A stretch of 64,000 nucleotides of DNA from Nothophaeocryptopus gaeumannii (lineage: Eukaryota > Ascomycota > Dothideomycetes > Mycosphaerellales > Mycosphaerellaceae), in NCBI GenBank assembly GCA_031771865.1, contig JASISA010000019.1, positions 558,001 through 622,000 on the forward strand, read 5' to 3'. Positions within the stretch are counted from its first letter, which is position 1, and every line of letters starts with the position of its first letter. Below, in pieces: positions 32,503 to 42,521 of this stretch. A program made the position numbers and the translations under genes. The notes under the pieces were generated by a model, which had not been told where the DNA came from, ran no database searches, and saw only the letters and a list, made by a program, of their open reading frames with translations.

Positions 32503-33384
32503 ATGGCTACGAAACGACCAGCGAGCAACGATCCTGAGGAAGGGTCCACAGCAAAGAAACTCAAGGACGACATCACTCCAGCGAATGCCTTCGACTATCT
32601 CAAAGACACATTGCAGAATAAAGATGATGAGCTCCTCGCCAGGTCACTCGACCTGAGCAAATGCGCTGACAGACAAGAGAAGACGGCAGGACAACTAAAG
32701 AAAGTCAAAGACGAGCTGTTACAGAAGCAGCTGGTGTACGAGCAACTCCACAAGAATCTAGAGGAGGCAAAAAAGAAGTCTAGTCGGCTAGCGAGAGAAA
32801 TTACCGAGCAGAAGGCCAAGATGGCCGCCCAGCAATACCATCTCTCTAACCTTGAGAGCGAGGTCAAAGAGACCAAATCCCAACTCAAAGCGGAGCAGGA
32901 GAAGCACTGGGAGAGCGATCGCCATACTGCGGCAACGATGAAGGTTCTCGGAGCTGCCGTGAACATGCGGAAGCAAATGGCTCAATGGCCCAAGGTCGAC
33001 ATGGGAGCCCTTGGAAAGGCCTCGCAAAGACTTGATGAGGCTTTGAATTGCCACCCGCAAAGTCGTCACAGCCCGCAGATGGAAGCTGAAGAGGCAGAGG
33101 ACGAGGGCGCTCAGTCAGAGGTCCTAAAACCAGCCATGGTTATTGCAATCAAGAAACCCAGTAGTCGGCATTCTGCCGGAGAACGTCAGTGGCTGTTCCG
33201 ATGCGCTCACCCAAAATGCACCGGCGAGACTTGGAGGAAGGCGCAGGTGAAGGGACATCAGACATTCAATTGCTCGAAGTGTGGCAAATCGAATAGGGTC
33301 CTTTCAGCAGAGAAGTGCCGCGACTGGACGGTACAGGCTGTTCATGTGGAAGAAGAAGAAGAGGACGAAAACGGCTTGTGTTGA
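32503..33384 (+). CDS. Coiled-coil protein with C-terminal Cys4 zinc-ribbon-like motif
   Basis: A single-exon 293-residue protein that I do not recognise. A short basic N-terminus (MATKRPASND, KKLK) could be a nuclear signal. Residues about 40-150 are strongly heptad-like and charged (Glu/Lys/Gln/Leu), a long coiled coil. A Glu-rich linker follows at about 200-210. The C-terminal part contains FRCAHPKCTGETWRKAQ and then NCSKCGKSNRV, a C-x4-C ... C-x2-C pattern about 20 residues apart that could bind one zinc. The very end is acidic (VEEEEEDENGLC). A dimeric nucleic-acid-associated protein would fit, but that is inference. No introns are seen. The next gene is convergent. Confidence 0.7.
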   Translation: MATKRPASNDPEEGSTAKKLKDDITPANAFDYLKDTLQNKDDELLARSLDLSKCADRQEKTAGQLKKVKDELLQKQLVYEQLHKNLEEAKKKSSRLAREITEQKAKMAAQQYHLSNLESEVKETKSQLKAEQEKHWESDRHTAATMKVLGAAVNMRKQMAQWPKVDMGALGKASQRLDEALNCHPQSRHSPQMEAEEAEDEGAQSEVLKPAMVIAIKKPSSRHSAGERQWLFRCAHPKCTGETWRKAQVKGHQTFNCSKCGKSNRVLSAEKCRDWTVQAVHVEEEEEDENGLC

Positions 33385-33584
33385 TTGATCGCCCGGCGAG
33401 ATGGTTTGACATTCTCTCTTGGACACAAGCAGTGACTGAGTTGGGGTGTCTTTGGATCGATGAGCGAAGTGGTTGCGTATGCCACATCTCTCCACCAGCT
33501 GAGCCTTCCCTGGCACTTGAGCGTACGGCATGACTGCAACAAGCCAAGAGCAGTACAAGAGCGTTGATGTGGAAGAGGTTCCAC

Positions 33585-36500
33585 TCAGACATACCCACGC
33601 CGGTTCTGTTCGGCACCACCATAGACCCTCTTCACCGGATACGTCGTCCTCCTTCTGGGCTCCGACGCAGCAGCGTATCCTCCACCACCCGGCCTCTCCA
33701 TCCTCAAACTCATTGGCTCGACCCTCGACCTCAACCGGCCCGTATCATCCGGCGCGACCTGAACATACCCACCACCACCCCTCCCACCAGACCTCTGCGC
33801 CACCCACCCCCAAAGGTCATCGAACATGCCGGCCCACCACAGACTCACACCAACAACAACCACCGTCAACGGAATAGCAGCAGCCCAATACACCCATTGG
33901 TTGATGTTCATATTCCTCACATCATTAGTGTTCATCCCCAGAACACCACTCACAAAGGACATGGGCAGGAAGATAATAGTCACGATAGTAAATACCATAA
34001 TAGCACTTTCTTGGCGATCCTTATTCGTGTCAATCTGTCCCAGATGCCATTCGCCCAGTTCCTCGATGCGTGCCTGTAGAGCCTGGAATTGGTCCATGCG
34101 GGAGGATATGTGGGATTTTGTACGGCGTAGGACGGTATCGAGGCGAGAGGATTGGAAGAGGGGGAGGTTGAATGGGGTTCCGGGGTTAAGTTCTTGGATG
34201 CTGGATTCGTAGACATTGACAATGTCGAGTTGTTGCGCGAGGATGGCGGAGACGGCTTCGAGCTCTTGGAGGACGGCGCGGAGTGTTTCCTGGTGGGTGC
34301 GGGAGAATGGGTCGGCCATCAGTTTCGCTTCGAGTTGTTGACGGTAGTCGCTGTAAATTTGAGCAACATCTGGGCTGCCGTGCATGACATCTCGGCTGAT
34401 ACGATCCAGCATCAGTGCTGCGATTCCTCTCGAAGGACAGACTTCGAACTTTGGATGTCGAGACCTTGACGCAGCTGGACCGTGAGTTTTCTTTCTCCAG
34501 CTTTGAGCGCATCGTGGGCATGCGACAGCATTCTCGTGGGAATATTCCCCCGGTATGACTGAATATCCTCAATGCTGGCCTCTGCGACAATGACAAATGC
34601 GCTCATGATGTACATCCAAGCCTTGTGGAAGTCTTCTGGTAGGTTTCGTAGAGGGTCTTTGGTGTCGGCGAGCGCGCTTGTCAGCGCGTGCGTCAGAAGG
34701 AAGAGCTTCTCGTAAAGTGACATGAAAAACTCAGCTGCTGCGTTCTTGTCGTGGTCTTGATCAGCGTCGCCTTGCAAGTAAAATGTCCTTCGATCAAGTG
34801 TTTTCTTGAGAGCGCCCCGGAATTTCCCCGACATGGCATGGTCGAAATCTATCGGCCAGAAGAATGCAAAAATATATTCCGCGAGGAGCGCAATGGCCGT
34901 CTTGTGCTGAATGAGAGACTGTCCTCTCTTTGATGCTCCCTTGTACTGCTTTTCGCCGGCTTCGGGGTTGACTCTTGTCAGCCAGGCCTGAATGTCCTGA
35001 CGGCTGGCCTGAGGTGATGTTTTGTAGCTCTCGCTGGCCAGGTTCAGACCTAGTTGCCCTCTAGCAGCGGCCTTGTCAAAAGCATCCGCTAGGCGGATCA
35101 TGTCTTTCTCGGCGCAATTGCTACTTCGAAAGAAGAGGCCCAAAAGATCAGCACTCTTTGACACTACAGTCAGCTTCTCGGGCACTGCAGTACCAGCATC
35201 ATGGCATTTTCTTGCCTCCGCGCTGCTGTCCCTCGGTCTCGTTGATTCGGGCATGATTTTGTCTCGTACTTCCTTGATTCTTTCAAGTTTCACGGCAGAT
35301 GAGACATAGCCAGCGTTTTCAACATAAAACTCCACGACAGGTGTGGAGACGTTTTTCAAGCTGTTCGTCCATGTCTCACTATCCGCAAGCCGACCGCATT
35401 GCTTGAAGACAGCCAATGGATGATACCCGGCCACGTCCGAGAGCTCGTCGGTGAACAAAGATATCAACGTCGACCAATTGAAAATTCTGTGCCTAGGTAT
35501 ATCCCAAGCACGAAGTCGCCCGGCTGCGATGCGAATGTGTTCTTCGTCTTCGCGCGGAAGTCCTTGGACCAGGTTGACCACATCCTGATGCAGCTCTCGT
35601 AGAGGTAGCTTGCTGCATGTGATCAACGTGTCGTTGTTGACAAGGAGGCACCATACGCTGGCAACGTGGACGCATTGTTCTCGAGGCGTTGTTGATAACA
35701 TCGTGACAGCCTGTGAAAGCTCACGCTTATCACTGATCGTCCGTGTGTGAGCTTGCAGCAAGGGTCTGGCTGGGTGTTGAGCTGAACCGGCGGTCAGAGA
35801 TCTTAAAGCATTGCTATCGTGCTTCTCGAGGGCAAATAAAGGCAGGCTGAAGAAGCAGATCGAGGCAGTCTGCTTCTCGTTGTCGCCTTCGCCTTTGAGG
35901 TCTATATTAGCCATGCAGGAAGGCTCCATATCACGCCCATGTTGCCGTTGTTTCTCATGGTCTTTCTGAACTTTACGGAGAAGCTCTTCCACGTGCCTCT
36001 TCTCGCTTGCAGGGACATGCGATGATTGACATGCAGTAGTGATGAACTCCGCGAAGTTCATGAGGGGTCTTTCGAGATGCTGCCAGCGAATCATCGGCTT
36101 GGAAGCTTTTGATGGCGGAACAGACACTGTTGTCAATTCATATCCTAGTTCCCAGTCATCAAAGGTATTTCCGAGCCATTTCGATTGCGCAATGTTTAGC
36201 TCGTCAACAGGTCCACTAGCAGAGATATTCTGTTTGTCAGCGCCAGGCGAAGTCGTGCTCATTTCCCACGAAGACACGGATTCGTCGTCGATCCTGCCGT
36301 TCTTGGCAAGCGATAGCAGGAAACCAGAGTCGAAGTCTAGTACAGAATTATCGTCGTCTTCCGACGCCAATCCAGCATCATAGTCTCTTCTCACATCATG
36401 TCTTAAAGGTTCTCGAATGTCAAACTGGGACTGGGATCTTGATCTGCGTACCCTGGATTGGGAGCGACATCTGGTCCTACTGCGTGCTTCGATGACTTCG

Positions 36501-37152
36501 ATTGTTTCCGCACGGCGATTTGTAAGTGTAGGCTTGATTACAAATTCGATCGTCGCCTCGTCGTCGTCAGAAGCTGCTTCGTCCCGTTCGCTGCGAAGAC
36601 TACGTGTGTGCTCGAATAGTATTTGCACCTCGGCATCATTCATCTCCCTGAGAATGATGATGTAGTCTGGATCGGACTACTCAAATGATCAGCATTTGAC
36701 GTACCTCCGGTGCAGCTTTCGCTCTGACTGACAGCATCCGGCTCCCACGGCACGTTGAACAATTCGAGCGTTTCTTCTGTCACAAACTTTCTTGCGACTT
36801 TTGGGTACGTTGGTCGTGGTTTTGCTGGAGAGCGAGAGGGACTGGGGCGTCTGGCGGGTATAGGACTCCGAGAGCGTGCGGGACGACGGTAGGAGTTTTG
36901 CCCTCGTGCCCCGTATCTCTCCAAATTGGGAATGCCATCTTCGAGTAAACAGTCCTGGCGCCTCCGGTTGTAAACATTTATTTGCGGTCTTGGCTTATAC
37001 AGCGGACTGCGATCTCGTCCTGACGGCGTGGCCTTTGCGGTGGTAACAGTAACTCGCGTCCGATCTCCAGCGGCGACCACTCGTCTGTTTGGTGCCTTGT
37101 AGCGTGGGCGAGACGTATCGTAATCGTAGTCGTAGGCCTCGGCATAGGCCAT
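33585..37152 (-). CDS. CorA-like Mg2+ transporter with long cytosolic N-terminus; stop/start overlap inside
   Basis: A fungal CorA-type divalent-cation channel. Exon 1 (37152-36705) is Arg/Ser/Pro-rich. A 38-nt intron (36704-36667, GTACGT...CCAG, with CTGAT branch-like sequence) joins it to YIIILREMNDAEVQILFEHT. The frame then runs to HDALKAGERKLTVQL and stops at TGA 34414-34412. The transmembrane part is in another frame, starting with ATG at 34412-34410, so stop and start share one A (TGATG). This part (275 codons) has ARIEELGEWHLGQI, TM1, the selectivity motif GMN in GVLGMNTND, TM2, and a Gly/Arg-rich tail ending at 33585. Relatives are one polypeptide, so a one-base deletion near 34412 is likely. 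Termination-reinitiation is the alternative. Together the parts encode about 1170 aa. Confidence 0.72.
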
Positions 37153-37928
37153 GTTTTCTTCGGTTCGGCAAGCCTCTTCACGGATGCGCAGGCTGTCACT
37201 CTACCTTTTCTGGATCATCTTGTACCGCATGCCAATTGTCGATACCAGACTGGAACATCACTGAAAGAGATGGAGGCATAAGCGATGGCAGAGACTGCAG
37301 AAGTATACTCATGTGCACGCTAAACATTCATTGATATGTGATGCGTGGCAGCCAATGCGCTGACCCTCGGCCGCTGCCTATTCTAGCAGCCATTTTGGTG
37401 CGGCTGAAGCGATCCTTTGAGTGTGATGAAAGAGATCGCACGTTGGGCTCTATCCATTCAGAGTGAGAGACCAAGCATGCCCTCAGGTATGCGACGTGGA
37501 GTCGCGATACTTGATGTACGTGTGGAATTGTTGGAGCAAGGACGAGATTGTGTTGGCCGGTGCGGAGTGTGCACCTAATAGCCTGAGGCATACATAGATC
37601 TGGGTATATGCATCCGAGCTTTGAGCTAAGCCAATCCGCCTACGGGTCATGTGCTTCTGTTCGACTTCAATCGATGGCAGCGACCACCAACAACTGTGTA
37701 CTCACCCAGCATACTTCGACTGCCCGCCGCAACTTTTTCACTCAATCTTGTTCCATATACGACCACTCCTGAGTGCAGGATTTGTGCGCACTCGACGACG
37801 GCCGTGCCCAAGCCGGTCCGACTGAGCCATCGACCAGGGGGCGACCCTGTGTATTCGAACCACCACCGACGACGAGGTTCCGACTCGATATCTATCAAAT
37901 TCATACAAGACACTCCTCAGAACCGAAG
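37153..37928. other. Divergent intergenic region, CorA-like / DUF1770 gene
   Basis: About 775 bases between two divergent genes. Short frames here look like noise. It should contain both promoters; no site identified. Confidence 0.4.
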
Positions 37929-38691
37929 ATGTCTGGTGGACTCCAAGACGCGGCCATTCAGGCCGCCGAAACAATACAAACCGCGCACATCAACAAAGCT
38001 CCCTCCCAGCGCGACCTAGCTCCAGAGACCTCGGTCGATAGGAAGGTCCCCGTCGAGTTTGCCCACTCCGCAGACTTTGCCTCGGAGGCGGAGGAGGTTG
38101 GTGAAGATGAGGTACCGCTTTCGGTACTCAGACCACTGCCAGAAGAGCGTCAGAAGCCAATGCATCTGCAATTGCCAGATTTACGCTTTGAGCAGAGCTA
38201 TCTGAAGAGCATCGAGAACGCAGCCGATTGGAAGGTGGTAGCGTACATTACGCTTAAGGATCAGGTATGGGAGATGGTATTTGGGTGAATGCGATGGACA
38301 CAATACTGATATATGGCCAGCTCTTCATGCCACTCGTCCAAGGCATAACCTGGACTCTTGTTGTAGCTTGGTATGCCTTCAAACAGCTCCCCAGCCGAGC
38401 ACAACTCTGCCACGACCAGGCTAACACAGTACAGGTGGCGCCATTGGAACACTGCTGTCAAATTCTCTGGACAGAGCATGGGTGCCAAAGTGAGACGCTG
38501 GTGGTAAGTATTCTGCCATGTCCCAACATAGCCACCTGCCTCGGTTGCAACCTGGGCTCGACGTTTCTCCTACATAATGACATGCGTCTCATCGGACCTT
38601 CTATGCTGTAATTTGGCTGACCAGGAGCAGGTGGGGTGTGAACAACTGGAAGATCCCCGAAAATTCCAAGTGGACACCATCGCGCAGGTAG
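37929..38691 (+). CDS. DUF1770 family protein
   Basis: A small fungal-specific protein of unknown role. Four exons (37929-38264, 38321-38370, 38435-38503, 38631-38691) with introns of 56, 64 and 127 nt give 171 aa; all phases agree. Residues 1-110 hold MSGGLQDAAIQAAETIQTAH and PDLRFEQSYLKSIENAADWK, then VAYITLKDQ. A hydrophobic segment follows across the exon junction (LFMPLVQGITWTLVVA), then WRHWNTAVKFSGQSMGAKVR and a Trp-rich stretch ending WGVNNWKIPENSK, all typical of the family as I remember it. One membrane-spanning segment is likely. The last intron has two possible acceptors (CCAG and GCAG); the second keeps frame. Confidence 0.8.
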
Positions 38692-40166
38692 GCGTTCGCG
38701 AATCAGTGGGCCGACTCAGCAGCACAGCCCATCTGTCTGCCAACATGACCGAGGCTGCTCTCAAGCAGGCGGCTGGACCGGTATTGGCCCTTTTGACGAC
38801 CTGTGCGAATACATGCAAGACGAAGCTCGAGCATACAGCATCGTCACTAGCGTGACATGTCTGCAGAGTATCATGCGAGTCGGACAGGACGATGTGACAA
38901 CATCCGCGTGACTGGCCGCGGATGCGTGGAGAAATGGCTTATGTGTACTTTCGTGCAAACGCCGTGAAATGGCGTTCACGCGGCGTGATAACGTGGAAGT
39001 CAAAGTTACACTTCCAAATTGGTCGCGGCGGCCGTGTCATCAGGAGCGATATCGCAAGCCATTCGCGGAATCTGAAGCCGGGAACCGTCTGGCGTGGCTG
39101 CAGACGAGAGAAATCCGAGCAGATCTTGCCTTCTAGGCTGTCCCACGACATCACAACCGCGTCTTCACAACCGCTTCTACCGCAGCGCAATACAAGGGTC
39201 GAATTCTGCACAATCTGGAGGCGGGATGGCGGTTGACTACCCTCAGAGAGAGGTTCGAGGGTCGCTCAAGCAATCAGCGTGCACCTCAAGTATGGCGTGC
39301 GAGCTGTCCCACTGCTGGTATATGGCTATCGATGGCTTAAACGGTGTCCCGCATAATAGTCATCCTTAACTCGACGACATCTCGCTACCTCCATCAGCTA
39401 TATCGTCTGCTCCGATACACACACAAAGATCCCTCGTCTTGCTGCACTGCTGGTCGGGGTCATGGGTTCTTTGGGATGCTCAATTCCGGGGCCTCGCGCA
39501 GTTTGCCTTTTTCACAGGACCCTTGGCAGTCCTCCCGATTACGCTTCCTAGCGGGGGATTGCCCCACTGACAGTCGCAACTTCATTCGCAGCATTGTTGA
39601 TGGCTGTTCGCTTGCACTCGTGCCATCACGTATTGGCTTTTGGGTCAACAGCCGTAAGATGTCAAAGTAGCCAGGAAATGCAACCTGCCAGCAGTTTTGA
39701 CTGGTCAACGTTTCCGCTTTTCTTTGCCCCTGCGGAATTCTTCTCAACGTGAGCCTGACGAATTGTGCCTGTGGTGTTACGGTTGGGGCACGAGGCGAGT
39801 TTAGTGTAGTGCTTGCTGCAGTAGGTTCTTCCTCGCAGTTACAGTAGTCAGTCACAGTAGTTAGTCACAGTAGCCGTGCGTGCCTTGCCTGGGTTCTTGC
39901 CGTGGGTCCGCGACCGGTTTTGCCAAACCCAGATCTTCTGGTTCTAATCGATTCTACTCTTTGACTTCGAAACGCAAGCAGTAACATTTGCATTCCACAG
40001 CACTAACTACCTATACATTACTACATTCTGTACACTGCTACACCAATTGCAGCGCTGCATTGAAAAATCAGCACCTGCACTACAAGTCCTTTGGCCGGTG
40101 ATCGTCTTGAAACACAGATTAGCATTCCAGTCGCCGAGGCTTCTTATCAACTCAACGAAACGCAAC
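38692..40166. other. Long gene-free stretch
   Basis: About 1.5 kb without a gene I can support. Short open frames on both strands have no family features. It holds one short tandem repeat (39839-39876) and the promoter of the sulfotransferase-like gene. An unrecognised lncRNA or 5' UTR exon cannot be excluded. Confidence 0.4.
39839..39876. repeat. 13-nt tandem repeat, about 2.8 copies
   Basis: The unit TCACAGTAGTTAG and close variants (TTACAGTAGTCAG, TCACAGTAGCC) follow each other directly in the long intergenic region upstream of the sulfotransferase-like gene. Role unknown. Confidence 0.6.
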
Positions 40167-41713
40167 ATGTCGAACAAGCCAGTATTCGTAGCAACCCATC
40201 CACGGGCATGCTCTACTGCATTTGAGAGGGTAAGTGTGTCCACGGCGAATCTCAAAGTCCAAGACTGATTCCATCCCAGGTCTTCATGACCCGCCGCGAC
40301 AGCATATACACTATCCACGAACCATTCGGAGATGCCTTCTACTACGGTCCTGAGAGAATGGGCACGCGGTTCGAAGATGATGAGGATGAGCGTGAGAAGA
40401 GCGGGTTCGCCGACTCCACGTTCAAAACCATTCTGGACCGCATCGAGCAGGCGTCTGCTGAGGTATGTCGACTTTTTCCCGTCCGGGCGCATTCCTGGAA
40501 ATCTTCAACCCCGGATTCACCGTCCACTCAACCCGCATTCCGATGTGCACGCTTCTTGCTCATTGTGGATTTGGCTTCTTTTGCACGAATTTCTTCTTCG
40601 GATGTTGGCCCGCGGTTCCTCGTCGACTTCATCATGGTGACGACGCTCAGATCCGCATGGGCTGATATCGACCCATACTTTGACGACAACACGCCCAACA
40701 CGATGTCACCAACCGTACGACGGTACAGTATGCTGACTGCTTCTTCAGGGCAAGCGTGTCTTCATCAAAGACATCACCCACTACCTCTTGCCGCCGAACC
40801 ACCAAGCGCCACGCATTGCTCCATCTCTTGGCGCAGTGAAGCGCGGTGTCGGAACAGACTCGCGTCCTGCTAGTGCTGAAGGCGATGACAGTGAAAGGGT
40901 CGTCGCTAGTGATCGCGATTCGGGCATCGTGGTGACTCCAGCGGGCAGCCCGCCCAGAAGCCCTGCTTCGCCGAAGACTCCTCCATTCCCGTACGAGGAC
41001 TGCGAGGCCGAGGAGAAGAACCCCACCGTAGTTCCTCGTGAGGTGCTGGAGAAGTTTCACTTCACGTTCCTGATCCGGCATCCGCGTTCGGCGATTCCCA
41101 GCTACTACCGCTGCTGTATCCCGCCGTTGGTGAAGCGAACTGGCTTCACGCCATTCATGCCAGAGGAGGCCGGGTATGATGAACTTCGCCGGCTGTTCGA
41201 CTACCTGAAGGATACTGGCATGGTTGGTCCCAAGATCTGTGGTGCGAATAACGCAGAGCTGAAGCCCGGCCAAGTCGAGATCTGCGTCATTGATGCCGAT
41301 GACATGCTCGACGATCCAGAAGGTATTCTTAGGCAGTACTGCGAGTCCATCGGTATTGACTTCGACGATGCCATGCTCCAGTGGAATTCCGAGGAGGCGC
41401 ACGAGTTTGCGAGGGAGCAGTTCGAGAAGTGGAATGGCTTCCACGATGATGCCATCAACTCCACGGATCTCAAACCCAGACTCCACGTAAGTTGACTTCG
41501 TCCGACATTGTCAGCCGTCCTTTCAAGCTCCGTGACTGACCATTTCCGCAGAAGCACAAGCCCAAGAGCGATGAGCAGCTGTACTCCGAATGGCTCGCCA
41601 AGTACGGGCAGGAGGCAGCCGATATGATCAAAAAGACGGTCGATGAGAACGTTGCGGATTACGAATACTTGAAGCAGTTTGCCGTCAAGCAAAAGAGGCG
41701 TGACTCCATCTAG
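40167..41713 (+). CDS. P-loop sulfotransferase-like protein
   Basis: A P-loop protein of the PAPS-dependent sulfotransferase superfamily, likely cytosolic. Four exons (40167-40229, 40280-40462, 40749-41486, 41552-41713) give 381 aa. Exon 1 carries the phosphosulfate-binding loop, VFVATHPRACSTAFERV, and exon 3 has the nucleotide-binding FLIRHPRSAIPSYYRC. GKRVFIKDITHYLLPP begins exon 3. A Ser/Pro/Asp-rich insert (about residues 105-155) interrupts the fold between two beta strands and is probably a flexible loop. The second intron is 286 nt, far longer than its 50- and 65-nt companions, and I found no exon inside it. The C-terminus is Lys-rich. The acceptor molecule is unknown, and homologues of this type are often annotated only as P-loop NTPases. 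Confidence 0.82.
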
Positions 41714-42521
41714 AGGGGTCAAGATTCTCATGATCTTCTTCTTGAAAATTCAACGGCTGATGGTGCGTGTAACGAGGGGTTTGGCGTGTCGGCGTGCGTT
41801 TCGCTTCGCTTCGCTTCGTTCTTCAGACTGCCACAAAGATGGTGAGGAGGTGTAGTTAGGACGAAGGAAGAGCATTGCACATAGGAACAGAAATTGAAGA
41901 GGCACCCGTTTTACAGCGAGCACGCCATTTCTTGCGTGCTTGGTCTTTGAGTTTCACCTCCTCTTTGAAACGACGAGCCTTGCGATGTTGCGATGGGCCG
42001 GAGGAGTGGATGCAGCAGATGTCGTATCGTTGACTTCTTTACAAGTATTTGGTAAGGAAATTATCATAGTAAAGCTTCCAAATGCACATGACAGTGATTG
42101 CAGGTACAGCAGCCCCTACTTAACGCAGAGAAGGCCTCCTCTTCTGCTATAGATAGGCTAGTTCTTCTATCGCATGGCTATCGGTACAGCTTGCTTGTTG
42201 TGCCAAGAACCGAAACCTGTGTCCTTCGAGACCTTCGAGGTTGACATCTCTTCGGCAGGCGCATGGCATGCTACCGACAGGCATGGAAGGCAGCGGCACA
42301 GTGGGAGGCCGTAAGTGCCCTTCACTGTGAGTATGAAACGCAGCCTTCCCTTCACAGGGCGAACCGGAGAAATCGCGGGTGGCCTTCGTGAAGAAGCTCG
42401 CTTGTTGACCTTGACTTCTGTCGGCGTGTCTTCCGTAGAACTAGGTACCTTCAGAAATATCGCGTGCCGACTTCGACTTCAAGGGAATTGACCCAAGTTA
42501 TCAACCTCCCTTCAACACCAT
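41714..42521. other. Gene-free stretch with CGCTT pentamer repeat
   Basis: About 800 bases between two plus-strand genes. Around 41799-41818 the pentamer CGCTT occurs about four times in tandem. The right part should hold the promoter of the processing-peptidase gene. Nothing else is supported. Confidence 0.45.
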
